A stretch of 64,000 nt of DNA from Meconema thalassinum (GCA_946902985.2 OX336397.1:156047890-156111889); one strand, 5' to 3'. Counted from the first letter of the stretch, positions 1 through 9,395 are shown. Made by a program: numbers and translations. Notes: generated from the sequence alone by a model not told the origin.

Positions 1-135
1 GAGTGATTTTGGAGCAAAATAGTAGCCCATATTGCGACCAGCAGAGAAATGCTCCAATCAGAGCACAAAAATGGAAAGTATGCTTATCTTCCAAAAGTAG
101 ATGTCACACTGATTTTAGAGAACTCAACTTCAGGT
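1..135 (+). repeat. First copy of a duplicated ~130-bp segment
   Basis: This segment recurs at 928-1043 and continues at 1391-1420. Shared landmarks are gagtgattttkgagcaaaa, attgcgaccagc, aaatgctccaatcagagcac, agatgt and gattttagag, then aacttcagg. The two copies are about 0.93 kb apart in the same orientation. Each is interrupted or followed by a different retroelement: a LINE tail after copy 1 and a SINE within copy 2. I see no coding potential. It may be part of a larger unrecognised element whose RT portion follows copy 2. Confidence 0.7.
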
Positions 136-140
136 TTACC

Positions 141-900
141 ATTTGTTGTTGTTGTTGTTTGAGTCTGCAGTATTTAGACTGATTTGATGCAGCTCTCCAT
201 ACCTCCCAGTCCTGAGCTAATCGTTTCATCTCTGCATAGCTACCACACCCTACATCCGAGGCAATCTGTTGAGCATATTCTAACCTTGGTCTACCCCTAC
301 AGTGCATGCCCTCAAACCGTCCTTCAATAACTAAGTTTGCTATTTCTGGTTGTCTTAGTATGTGTCCTATCAACCTATCTCTTCTTTTCAATAGCAGTCG
401 TCAGAAACATCTCTCCTTTCCCACTCGTCTTAATACCTCTTCGTTTGTAACCCTATCTACCCATCTGATCTTCATCATTCTCCTGTAACACCACATTTCA
501 AATACTTCAATTCTCCTCTGTTCACTTCCATAGAGCGCCACGCTCCAGACAAAGGCTTTTAAAAATGACTTCCTAATACCTAAATCTATATTCGATGTCA
601 ACAGATTCCTTTTCTGTAGAAATGCTTTCCTTGCCTGAGTCAACACACTTTCTAATATATTGGGGCCGATAACCTAGATGTTAGGCCCCTTAAAACAATA
701 ATCATCATCAACTTTATAATATCCTCTTTGCTTCGTCCATCACTGGTTATTTTGCTAAGTAGCAGAAATCTTCTACTTCCTTTAGCTTTTCACTTGCCAA
801 ATCCACGTTCATAGGGGTTTCTGATTTCTTTCGACTGCATTCTATATTTTTTGTTTTACATTTATTGAATTCTCTCCTCGAGACTACTCTAAAAAAATTT
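141..900 (-). pseudogene. Family R non-LTR retrotransposon 3' end, 5'-truncated
   Basis: A dead C-terminal RT fragment read on the minus strand. From 5' to 3' on that strand it shows a stretch with EVEDFCYLAK (near 750-780), then AQARKAFLQKRNLLTSNIDLGIRK, FVWSVALYGSE, MWCYRRMMKIRWVDRVTNEEVLRRVGKERCF, and finally GHILRQPEIANLV and CRGRPRLE. The pieces lie in different frames (401-646, 104-391), so it is frameshifted. The 3' end carries the short family tail: a CAGTC-type hairpin (degenerate here) followed by (CAA)n, seen on the plus strand as (TTG)n at 143-160. Endonuclease and catalytic RT motifs are missing. A 52-bp foreign insertion sits at 659-710. The clade is unresolved. Confidence 0.85.
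659..710 (+). mobile_element. 52-bp micro-insertion: LINE 3' hairpin plus (TCA)n
   Basis: The insertion contains ggggcc-gataacctagatgtta-ggcccc, which folds into a 6-bp outer stem and a TAAC/GTTA inner stem, followed by ttaaaacaa and (atc)n. It interrupts the family R sequence and is flanked by actttctaatat (647-658) and actttataatat (711-722), an 11/12 target-site duplication. The same module occurs at 22824-22875 and at the end of a longer 3' UTR at 39965-40384, so it is the extreme 3' end of a non-LTR element. Confidence 0.8.
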
Positions 901-927
901 AAAAAAAAAACATTTGAAAAATCAGCC

Positions 928-1043
928 GAGTGATTTTTGAGCAAAACAATACATTGCGACCAGCGGTAAAATGCTCCAATCAGAGCACCAAAAAAAAAAA
1001 AGGAAAATTTGCCCTTTTTTAAAGAAGATGTAACAATGATTTA
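928..1043 (+). repeat. Second copy of the ~130-bp duplicated segment
   Basis: It aligns with 1-135 by eye, with small indels and an A-rich expansion near 988-1000. It is split by a SINE whose flanking duplication is acaatgattta (1033-1043) and acaaatgatttta (from 1389), an imperfect match. Confidence 0.7.
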
Positions 1044-1388
1044 CCGGGTGAGTTAGCCGTGATGGTTACGGCATGACTAATGGCAGTCACTCACATCCGG
1101 GAGGCGAGGAGGTTCGAATCCCCCCGCCGGCAACCTTGAAGATGGTCTTCTGTGGTTTCCCATCCTCCTTCCAGGCAAATGCCGGGGTTGGTCCCTCACT
1201 ATAGGCCACAGCCGCTACCTTCCAACTCCTCGCCCTTCCCTTCCAACTTTCCTCCCCAACGGTACTTGTAGCTCACCCATTGGGTGTCCGTCTCGAAGCA
1301 GCTACAAAACTGGCGAGCCGAACATGTCCTCGGACACTCCCGGCACTAAAAGCCATACGAAAAAAAATAAAAATAAAAAAAAAAAAAA
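1044..1388 (+). mobile_element. SINE type A/A, tRNA-derived, full length
   Basis: The head starts ccgggtgagttagccgtg, with a B-box-like ggttcgaatcc near 1110. A central 'ggtttcccatcctcc...ggcaaatgccgggg' core follows, then a tail with gtagctcacccattgggtgtccg, ggcgagccgaacatgtcc and cactaaaagccatacg, ending in A-rich (AAAAAT)n. A second, reverse copy with a perfect 10-bp target duplication lies at 41997-42344. The small open frame inside it at 1324-1512 is not a gene. Confidence 0.88.
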
Positions 1389-1399
1389 ACAAATGATTT

Positions 1400-2345
1400 T
1401 AGAGATCCTAACTTCAGGGTCTCTCTATCTATGCGCAGACGATATGGTCCTGGGATCTCCTAATCGGCAAGAGCTACAGAATATACTAAACGACCTGTGC
1501 AGTCGAAAATGATACTAGCATAAACCTAAGTAAGATTGTGTATATAGCTTCCAGAGAAGGGGGAAAACTACCAGCGGAAAGTAAAATCAGGGTGGTTTCG
1601 GTGGCGTAGTTGGTAGCATGCTGAGTTTCTATGTCCAATATCACGGATTCAAACCCGGCCAAGGTCGTCGGATATTTTAAGAGCGTTAAAATTCCTCGGT
1701 ATGCCTTCCTTCGAAGGGAAAGTAAAGCCAGCGGTCCCATGTCAGAGATTTATGGCATGTTAAAGAACCTTCCACTAATTACACTTGTGTGAAGCTAAAT
1801 TATAGATTAGATTTGACTAACGCTCTTAGGTTCCACCGTTCATCACCAGGAGCCGACTGTGTTTGCATCTAGTAACCAAGCTCAGAACTAGTACGGTGGC
1901 GTTTGGTAACAAAAGTAGGAACTACTTGAAAACTGAATGTCTGCGGTCCTTACTTGAATTAAAAACAGATAACACACACTAATACAGTCATCACCATTAA
2001 CACAGGTTATCAGACAGATACTACACACACCCAAAGTATACGGGGCTACATGACCGCGTTGTCGCAACCCCTAAACTGAGGAACCGACCAACCAAACTAA
2101 AATCAATCCTGGTGCGGAGGAACGCCTACAAATATGTTGGCATCACCTTTCAATCAACATGTCACTCCTTCAGACATCACATAAAGGAAAGAGCAGTAGC
2201 GGCTATGATCTGAAGAATATAACATATAACTCTCATTAAGAACTGCCATGACTCTTTTCCACCCCAAAATAACTCCCGCTATCTCATACCGTTTAGAGCT
2301 AATGTGGAGAAAGTTATCCACACAAGATCTTAATCATCTGCCAGT
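1400..2345 (+). pseudogene. Decayed non-LTR RT fragment split by a SINE
   Basis: Upstream of the SINE at 1590-2097 the plus strand encodes LYLCADDMVLGSPNRQEL, which contains an RT catalytic YADD-like box (here CADD). It is followed, after a stop, by SINLSKIVYIASREGGKLPAESK. Downstream, at about 2113-2190, it continues with NAYKYVGITFQSTCHSFRHH and HIKERAVAAM, the thumb-side 'KYLGITF' motif of jockey/CR1/I-type RTs. Stops and frame changes are frequent. The SINE target duplication taaaatca (1582-1589 and 2098-2105) marks the split, so the two halves were once one sequence. This RT is not from families R, K, T or P. Confidence 0.75.
1590..2097 (+). mobile_element. SINE type B/B, tRNA-derived, full length
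   Basis: The head reads ggtggtttcggtggcgtagt-tggtagcatgctga, with the A box in the 'gtggcgtagttggtagc' region and a B-box-like ggattcaaaccc near 1650. The body includes tatgccttccttcgaaggga and catgttaaagaaccttccac. The tail is ggggctacatgaccgcgttg then cgcaaccccta, ending in gaaccgaccaaccaaac. An 8-bp target duplication, taaaatca, flanks it exactly. A reverse full-length relative lies at 52717-53243. Confidence 0.88.
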
Positions 2346-2945
2346 CAAGTATTAGGCCGGTGGCCTGTAACGGTCTCATTCCATCTTTTAGCTGGACGTC
2401 CAATAGATCGAACCCCGTTTGGTTGGTATCGTACAATCTGCTTTGGGACTCGTTCCCTAGGCATTCTGTTGACGTGGTCTCTCCAGTTCTTCCTATAGGT
2501 TCCTATGTAGTTTAATAGCGGTTCTGTCTTAATTATTTCATCACGTCCCCATTCCTTTTGTGGTCCCAACGTGTGTATCCTGCTGTGCGTCTCAGAAACT
2601 TCATCTCAGCAGAAGTGATCCGAGTTTCATCTCGTTTACGGATTGTGCATGCTTCACTTCCATATGTGAGGACAGGTCTAGCTAGTGTTTTGTAGACTCG
2701 TAGTCTTGTGTCCTTCTGGACTAAGGATGGTTTCATTACCGAGTTCACTGTGCCTATGGTTTTATTATGCTTTATGATCTTATTCGAAATATCTGCATCA
2801 TTGTCGAATGATAAAGAGTAGCCTAGGTGGTTGAAGGTGTTTACACTTTCCAACAGTTTGTTCTTGAGGCAGATCTTACTCGTAATTGGTTTTTTGCCTT
2901 TGAAAACGAGTACTTTTGTTTTTTCTGAAGATATTTCCATGTCAT
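2345..2945 (-). pseudogene. Family T non-LTR RT C-terminal fragment
   Basis: Minus strand, two overlapping frames separated by one frameshift near 2550. The upstream part (2533-2940) reads MEISSEKTKVLVFKGKKPI, NTFNHLGYSL, RPVLTYGSEA and AEMKFLRRTAGYTRWDHKRN. The downstream part (2345-2569) reads WRDHVNRMPRERVPKQIVRY and SIGRPAKRW. This is the region after the RT catalytic core in insect endonuclease-RT proteins. The catalytic FADD box and the endonuclease are absent, so it is 5'-truncated and dead. A degraded relative lies at 38043-38398. Confidence 0.85.
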
Positions 2946-3437
2946 ATTCAGTGGCAATTCTACTGATATGATGTATGGAACGTTAAAAGTTGTCCTCTGT
3001 GTTGGCAAATAGATCTTAATACATACAATAGTAAAAGTGAAAGCAAGATTACTAGACGAGACAAGAACGTTCCTGTCCAGGTTAGTCTATGAACCTATTC
3101 CAAATTGATCTGCCATCTGCCCCACAAATGGAGAAGGTGTATGATTGTTGAATTACCGTGTTATAGTGTTTTAATTTTGAGTTTCAGGTGATCCTATAGG
3201 CGAGATTCTCTTTATGTTTCCGTCATGATTTAATCCAGATTGTATGATTATTCCACTCCAACCCTCTTATGAAGACAACTGTGATGGGGGAGATTGGTGA
3301 TTAGAATCACATCCTGAGTGTAGTTTTCCTGAAAGTTACCTACATCGAAATTCCGTAATTATAGCCTATTTCATGTCACGGCGCACAACACCAATCATGA
3401 CCCTATAAATTACTACAGCCACTAGAGAAACGCAGGT
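2946..3437. other. No recognisable feature
   Basis: About 490 bp without an open frame or repeat that I recognise. Composition is ordinary and AT-leaning. Confidence 0.5.
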
Positions 3438-3453
3438 TATCTGTTTCAATTTA

Positions 3454-3868
3454 TTTATTTATTTACCGTATGGCTTTTAGTGCCGAGGATATATTCGGCT
3501 CGCCAGAGTTTGCAGCTCCTTCAATGCGAATACCCATGGGTGAGTTACAAGTTCCGTTCAATTTCAAGTAGTTCCAACTTTCACTATAAGATGCGACTGA
3601 CACCTAGTGGTGAACGTTGGAACTTTTATAGAGCGTTACAACGAAATATAACCTAGAAATTTAGCTTCGGACAAGTTTAGTTAGTGGAAGGATTATTTTC
3701 ATTCCATAAGTCTATGAAATGGGACTGACGGCTTTACTTCCCCTCCGAAGGAAGGCATACTGAAAGATTTTTAACGCTCTTAAAAAATCCGACGATTTTG
3801 GCCGGTTTTGAACCGACGATCTTGGATACAGCAGTTCAGCATGCTACCGAATACGCCACCAAAACAGC
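3454..3868 (-). mobile_element. SINE type B/A chimera (head B, tail A)
   Basis: Read on the minus strand, it starts with the 'gtggcgtattcggtagcatgctgaact' head of type B and its 'tatgccttccttcggaggg' block. It then changes to the type A tail: gaactt..gtaactcacccatgggta, cggcgagccgaatat and cactaaaagccatacgg, ending (taaa)n. Flanks tatctgtttcaattta (3438-3453) and tatcagattcaatta (3869-3883) are a diverged target duplication, so the chimera inserted as one unit. Another copy lies at 39060-39537. Confidence 0.82.
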
Positions 3869-3883
3869 TATCAGATTCAATTA

Positions 3884-4467
3884 TCGGGGTTGATGATCAC
3901 TAGTCCATAAAATAGATGGTATCGCTGTCCACACATATCACAGTTTGCTGATAATCAAATATATGGCGAGGTTCAGATACATTATTCAAAACCAATCTTC
4001 TGCTCTCGTTGTTTATTGAAGTATTCGTATCTAGTTTAAAAATCCATCCGGCTAACATGACATTAATCCCAAGAGAGCACAGCTGATAGAATAACATGAG
4101 CTGATAATGAGTAGTGATGAACAGGCAACATTGTAAACAGACATACACAGCAAAATATAGAGAGAATATACATGGAAAGTACCATGTTTCCGCGCCGAGT
4201 TTTATCCCCGTACATCCTGGCATTTAGTTGGTTGGAAGTTGATAAAAATTGAACACAACGGCTGACACTAAAAGCAGTCTTCAAACATTTAGAACGTTCG
4301 CTGCGTGGTGAGGTTAAATACCTAGTGGGACTGCTACTATTTGTTTATCCGGCGTTGCACTGGTGTTGGCTAAAGCGTCAGGGGCGCATGCAAAGTGAAG
4401 ATTGAGGGGTTTGCTGTCCAGTCTGAAATGCCTAGAGAAATAAGACAGTGGTAATCTTGTGGTAATA
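3884..4467. other. No recognisable feature
   Basis: About 580 bp between a SINE and a mariner-like element. Minus-strand open frames at 3900-4223 and 4063-4284 overlap each other in different frames and show no recognisable motif. Confidence 0.4.
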
Positions 4468-4746
4468 TACAGGGTGTCCCACCTAACTCTGCGACCTCAA
4501 ATATTATCGAAATGAAACAAGATATGAAAAATCTACTTGCGCAGGAATGTAGCCACGTCAGGGGTTCACACAATGGGAGGATATGCACAATCCAGGAAAT
4601 TATACCAATATCATTTTCAACGCAATGTTACCTTTTTTTTAATGGAACATACATGTTTTTTCTAGCAAAATCATAAGTAAACGTTCAATTATTGATAACA
4701 GAATTGGTTTCACTTCTCTAAACCTCGTTTTCTCTGAAATAACTTA

Positions 4747-4972
4747 CGTCTGGCTGCGTGGCTCAGGGGTAACGTTCTCGCTTGCTGAGCCCAAGGTTGC
4801 AGGTTCGAAACCTGGCGCAGTCAGCTGGCATTTGAGGGTGCACAAATGCGAGGGAGCCGTGTCAGTACATTTACTGTCACGTTAAAGATCCCCTTCGGGG
4901 CATAATTCCGGCACCCCGGCGTCTCTAAAAGCCAGTGTAGTTAAAAGGGACGTAAAACCAATAACATTAATA
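4747..4972 (+). mobile_element. SINE type C, tRNA-derived, 226 bp
   Basis: The tRNA-like head has A box tggctcaggggtaacg and B box ggttcgaaacc, then a body with ccccttcggggcataattcc and agccagtgtagttaaaaggg, and a short AT-rich end. A perfect 12-bp target duplication, tgaaataactta (4735-4746 and 4973-4984), places the insertion within the left arm of the mariner-like element, so it is younger than that element. Confidence 0.92.
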
Positions 4973-5012
4973 TGAAATAACTTAAGTTTTAGAGGACGGT
5001 AAAGGAGACACT

Positions 5013-5495
5013 GTTTGGTGTGGTATCATTGGCAACCGTATTGTAGGTCCCTATTTTTATCAGGGAACACTAAACGGACAGCGATATGCATCATTTCTTA
5101 AAGACACGTTACCCCTTCTCATGGAGGACGTGGGATTGGAAACTCGTGTATCAATGTGGTTCCAGCATGATGGGTGCCCCGCACATTTCGCACGTGTTGC
5201 CAGAGATGTAATCGACGAGAAGTTTCCAAATCGGTGGATAGGACGTGGTGGTCCTGTGATATAGCCAGCACGGTCCCTCGACTTGACGCCATTTGACTAC
5301 TTTCTCTGGGGCGCATTGAAAGATAGAGTCTATCAGGAAGTCCCAACTACAATGGCGAATATTCAACAGCGTATTACTGCGGCGTGTGCGGAAATGTCTG
5401 TGGAAACACTGGGATCAGTACAACGCTCTCTTGTTCACCGTCTACTGAAGTGCATTGATGCAAACGGTGGTCAGATTGAACATCCGCTGAAGTGA
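5013..5495 (+). pseudogene. Truncated mariner-type transposase
   Basis: Reads VWCGIIGNRIVGPYFYQG, then a block around MWFQHDGCPAHFAR and RWIGRGGP, then SLDLTPFDYFLWGALKDRVY to a TGA at 5493-5495. HDG and SLD carry two of the three catalytic acidic residues of the IS630/Tc1/mariner DDE/D transposases, about 36 residues apart. An in-frame TAG at 5262-5264 falls where the family has the Trp of 'PxWPxRSPD'. The N-terminal DNA-binding domain and first catalytic Asp are missing because the reading frame begins at the inverted-repeat junction. It cannot encode a functional transposase. The open frame on the opposite strand at 5678-6043 is only the right arm. Confidence 0.88.
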
Positions 5496-5976
5496 CACAG
5501 TTTCATCAGTTAAGATGTTACTGCTTACTTGTGAATGCCTTTTCCGTGCTGGATGTAATTTAAAAACATGGCGTTTCTTTAAGCTATAGGTCACAAGTTT
5601 GTTTAGGAAATCAGTAATTGTACCTTTTGTACTATGTGTACAGTTCTACACTTGTGTTAAACTTGACAAACAGTGTCTCAATTGCCATCCTCTACAACGT
5701 TAGATATTTCAGAAGGTACGAGGTTTAGAGAAGTGAAACCAATTCTGTTATCAATAATTTTATGTTTACTTTCGATTTTGCTAGAAAAAACATGTATGTT
5801 CCATTTGAAAAGGTAACTTTGCGTTGAAAATGATATTGTTATAATTTCCTGGATTGTGCATATCCTCCCATAGTGTGACCCCCTGACGTGGCTACATTCC
5901 TGCTCAAGTAGATTTTTCATATCTTGTTTCATTTCGATAATATTTGAGGTCGCAGAGTTAGGTGGGACACTCTGTA

Positions 5977-6260
5977 ATATGGGGGGTGTGGAAAAGAAAT
6001 TGTACCCACGGTATTGTTTCGTACGTTTTAATTTGAACACCACTCGTAATAATGTTTAAACCTGTTATTGTATCATGGCAATTGTTGTTTTGAATATTAG
6101 TGTACGGAGTCTCGAGATTCGTAGATTTTCACACTCCAGGTGCCCCATTGTACTCATATTCACATTATTAGTAGTTCTTTCTCCTGCAGTATAAAAGCCA
6201 TTAAAATGAGAATGCATCATAATTTTGTTGTGAGATTAAAAGATTCGTCCAATGTTAACA
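5977..6260. other. No recognisable feature
   Basis: About 280 bp of AT-rich sequence between the mariner-like element and the hairpin; nothing recognised. Confidence 0.4.
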
Positions 6261-6593
6261 AGATTCTGTATACCAGGTAATTCAGCATCTCCTTCCTCTA
6301 TAGTTTGCTGCAACCCAACTAACGTGTATTGGCAGGAAGGTCGATATTATTTCTCTGCTAGCAGCCCGTATGGTACTAATGCACGCCAAGCGATACTGAA
6401 CACTATAATTTTTCCCTAGATGTGACTACGAGTGTAAACTAATAGTGCTCAGTTTCGTTTGCGGGATATGCTTACAGTGCATTGGTTCCATACTGGGTGC
6501 AGGCAGAGAAATATCGACCTTCCTGACAACACGCGTTAGTTGGGTTATAGCAAACGATATTGGAAGGGGCTGCCGAATCACCTGGTATATCTT
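6261..6593. repeat. Large imperfect hairpin (~150-bp arms)
   Basis: The left arm (6261-6410) and right arm (about 6438-6593) are imperfect inverse copies around a ~28-bp loop. Matching blocks include ataccaggtaattcagc against its partner near 6570-6585, caacccaactaacg against cgcgttagttgggtt, and caggaaggtcgatat against atatcgaccttcctg. No target duplication was identified. It could be a foldback or MITE remnant, or a hairpin-RNA locus. Confidence 0.75.
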
Positions 6594-6689
6594 TATGTTT
6601 CTGATGTTTTGTTTATGGTATAACCACCCCTCTTCCTACCACCCTCTCCTGTATGTTTACAATGTTGCCAGCTCATCAGCAAAAAAGGA

Positions 6690-7615
6690 AGAAATATACA
6701 GAAGATGAAAGAAGGAAATAAAAGGAAGGAAAGAGAGAAGGTAGAAGAAAGGAAAGAAACAAAGGAAGAAGAAGGAAATAATAAATTGAAGAAAAGAAAG
6801 AAGGAAGAAAGAAAAAATGAACAAAAAAAAGAAGAAACAAAGAAGGAAGGAAAGAAAGGAGGAAGAGAGAAGGAAAGAAAGAGAGGAGAAAATCAGAAGA
6901 AAAGATTAGAATGAGAAAAGAAATAAGTAATGAAAAAAGAAAGGGAAAAAGTATGAAGGAAAGAACAACTAAGGAGGACGAAATGAATTGTAACGTAATT
7001 CTTAGAAGGCCGTAACGCACGAAGAAGAAGAAGTAAAAGAAGAAAGAAAGAAGGAAAGAAATAAATGAAGAAGGAAAGAATGGAAGAGAGAAAGAAAGAA
7101 AGAAAGAGAGATGGAATGAAAGAAGGAATGATGGAAAGAAACAAACAAAAGACAGAACGAAAGAAGGAAAGAAGGACAAAAAGAAGGAATGATGGAAAGA
7201 AAGAAACAAACCAAGCATAGAAAGAAGGAAAGAAAGAAAGAAAGAAAGAAAGAAAGTAAGAAAGAAGGAAAGAAGGACAGAAAGAAGGAATGATGGAAAG
7301 AAACAAACAAAAGACAGAAAGAAGGAAAGAAGGAAAGATGGAAAGAAAGAAAGAAGGAAAGAAAGAAAGAAGGACAGAAGGACAGAAAGAAGGAATGGTG
7401 GAAAGAAAGAAAGAAGGAAAGAAAGAAAGAAAGAAGGAAAGAAGGAAAGAAAGAAAGAAGGGAAGAAAGAAAGAAGGAAGGAAGGAAAGAAGGACAGAAG
7501 GACGGAAAGAAGGAAAGAAGGACAGAAGGACAGAAAGAAGGAATGGTGGAAAGAAAGAATCAAACAAAGCAAAGAAAGAAGGAAAGAAGGATAGAAAGAA
7601 GGAAAGAAAGAAAAA
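6690..7615. repeat. Polypurine microsatellite (GAAA/GGAA)n, ~0.9 kb
   Basis: The plus strand is almost entirely A and G, built from gaaa, ggaa and gaagga units. It is broken by a short mixed-sequence patch at about 6975-7020 and by scattered acaaac and gatgg interruptions. Long open frames on both strands here (F/S/L-rich or K/E-rich) are consequences of composition. Confidence 0.95.
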
Positions 7616-8181
7616 TGTAACGGAAATTAGAGTAAGGAAATATACAATCTATATTGATATATTGGCTTTAAGGGCAAACTCATTTACGTTTCTTGTCTTG
7701 AGTGTAGTGGTGCACACTGCCCGGACCAGCACTGGGGTGGCTCCCTATAGAGGAGCCAAAGTCCTAGAGCCTGCTGATGAGCCTCACACCCCACAAGTTG
7801 GCCGTAGTGCAGCCCCTTGACACGAGGTCATCAGTACTTGGGAAGGAGAAATTATTGTCTTATAATTGACGAAAGGACATGATGACGACACGTGTAAGAC
7901 ACAGTTTCCTTTATTTCCTGCATCCCAGGGGTCCGCATTCTATAGCCGGCTGTGCCAAGGAATTTATTTATGTTCTTAGGGCTGAAACGGGGTACATAAT
8001 AGACCCTCGTGAGGCAGAACTGTCTAGAAGCATGTTCGATTCCGATTTGAGTCAACCTAGAAGTGACTTCTTGTGGTTTACCCACTTTACTCCAGTGAAT
8101 GTACGTCAGACCAAGGACGTCTTCTTTACAATTCTAGCATAAATTATAACTACACATCCTGCCATCACAACCAAGTACACG
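7616..8181. other. Unassigned, with a GC-rich segment
   Basis: No gene recognised. At about 7690-7830 there is a GC-rich stretch with a ggctcc-ctata-gaggagcc hairpin, then ctgatgagcctcacacccc. The latter resembles the ctgatgagcc core of the inverted repeat at 50419-50687, so this may be a decayed copy of that family. Confidence 0.35.
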
Positions 8182-8556
8182 CTTGCCACGGTGGGTGAGT
8201 GGTTATCGTGTCGGGCTACTCAACCCCAAGCTTGCAGTTCGCTCCTGGCCGTGGTAAGTGATTTTTGAAAGGCGACAAAAATCAAGACACGCATGTCATA
8301 CGTTGTTGGCATGTTAAAGAAACCATTTGAATTCAGTAGGCCGTGTTCATAATGGCATAATGGGATTTTCCACCAACATAGGAAGTTCCTCCATTCTCTA
8401 CTAGAAAGCGCTATAGTGTCAAGGAGCATAGATATCTAACCTCCTTGACTTTCATAGTGCTTCAAGGAACATAAAAATTTGACATGCAAGCTGCCCTTTG
8501 GGCGTCGAATAACAAAGCTTGCACTCGGCACCCTATGCCATACAATATTATTATTT
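8182..8556 (+). mobile_element. SINE type D, tRNA-derived (copy 1)
   Basis: The head is cttgccacggtgggtgagtg-gttatcgtgtcgg with an A-box-like 'gtgggtgagtggttatcg' and a B-box-like cagttcgctcctgg. The body contains ggcatgttaaagaaaccatt, gaattcagtaggccgtg, ctactagaaagcgctatag and caaagcttgcactcggca, ending in (ATT)n. Two more copies in the same orientation lie at 40471-40855 and 55315-55706, which fixes the boundaries at both ends. Confidence 0.88.
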
Positions 8557-9298
8557 ACTCAAATACACGGGGCTACAAGACCACCATATCGCCAAGTACC
8601 TAAGTGAATCAACAAGAACAAAAGAACCGGATTGTCTAACTGCTCACTTTGTGGTCAGGGTTCGATTCCCTACCAAAGCGATTGGAATGCTCAAATTATA
8701 AGAAATCACGTATACGACGTGACATTACAAGCTGTGCTTACTGTACTTTAGTTGATGGTTTCGTTGACAATACTACACCGCCACACATCCCTGTTTGAAG
8801 AGTTGCCTATTGCCAGGGGTCGTAACATAATTCAGCTTCTCATTTTATGTGTCACCAAGTGTGTACATTTCGATTTCAACCAAACCGTTTGGAGGCTGAG
8901 TGGTTTATAGGACACAGTGCATCACAGCGAACAGTAGTGGGGCCTAATAAACAACACTGATAAAGTGGCAACACTGTACACTCACAGGTGCATTCACATG
9001 AATCACAGCAGTTGGTGGCAAGCTTATAAAAATTAAATGCATGCCGCCAAAAATAAACCGCAGTGCTGGAAACAAACTGGTGGAAATAAAAGTGAGGAAA
9101 GAGTTATTGAATCTCCTTATTCTATGCACGTTCCGTGGTGTAACGCTGTTTGTTCTCTGCTCCAATTCCAGGGAGCATTGTTAAAGAGAGAGGTATTGTC
9201 GTGTATTTAAAAATGTAGCTTAACGTGCTGATGGCCTCATCTTAGCCCATTCACCAGAGGATTTGAATACGTTTTACATGACATGGACTCCATCTAGA
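8557..9298. other. No recognisable gene
   Basis: About 740 bp without a supported feature. The stretch 8560-8605 (acacggggctacaagaccac) weakly resembles the tail of type B SINEs and may be an old fragment. Confidence 0.35.
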
Positions 9299-9395
9299 GC
9301 AGGGGTTCCCAACCGGTGGTACGCGGGAACCTTTTAAGGTGGTACGCGTGGGTAACCAAGTTCGGCACTTACTTTGGGACAAAAATATACCAATG
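9299..9395 (+). mobile_element. hAT-type left end fragment
   Basis: Begins caggggttcccaaccggtgg, which matches the 'CAGGGGTTCCCAAC' consensus of hAT terminal repeats, followed by an internal ggtggtacgcg direct repeat (9315 and 9340). No partner end or 8-bp duplication was found nearby; the sequence is replaced at 9396 by another element's terminus. Confidence 0.5.

Larger units (their letters stand above)
4470..5974 (+). mobile_element. Mariner-like element with ~306-bp inverted ends
   Basis: Flanked by TA on both sides (4468-4469 and 5975-5976). Its ends are cagggtgtcccacctaactc on the left and the matching inverse on the right, with one early difference. The inverted repeat runs to about 5013 on the left (excluding a 226-bp SINE and its duplication) and from about 5666 on the right, roughly 306 bp per arm. 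That is much longer than usual mariner ends. The left arm stops inside the transposase reading frame, at the start of 'VWCGIIG'. The element has therefore lost the N-terminal half of its gene and gained an inverted copy of its own 3' end. Confidence 0.88.

Noticed and set aside
4747..4972. Possible genuine tRNA genes at B-box-like sites (4800, 8235, 40530, 41775, 50828)
   Set aside because: Each lies in a longer SINE with a non-tRNA body, poor cloverleaf pairing or a target duplication; none stands alone as a tRNA.
5678..6043. A 121-codon minus-strand frame
   Set aside because: It covers the right inverted arm of the mariner-like element and has no protein motif.
6676..7820. Several long open frames (up to 298 codons) rich in F/S/L or K/E
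   Set aside because: They lie in the polypurine microsatellite and overlap on both strands; composition alone keeps them open.
8557..8606. A type B SINE tail (acacggggctacaagaccac)
   Set aside because: The similarity is limited to about 40 bases with many differences.
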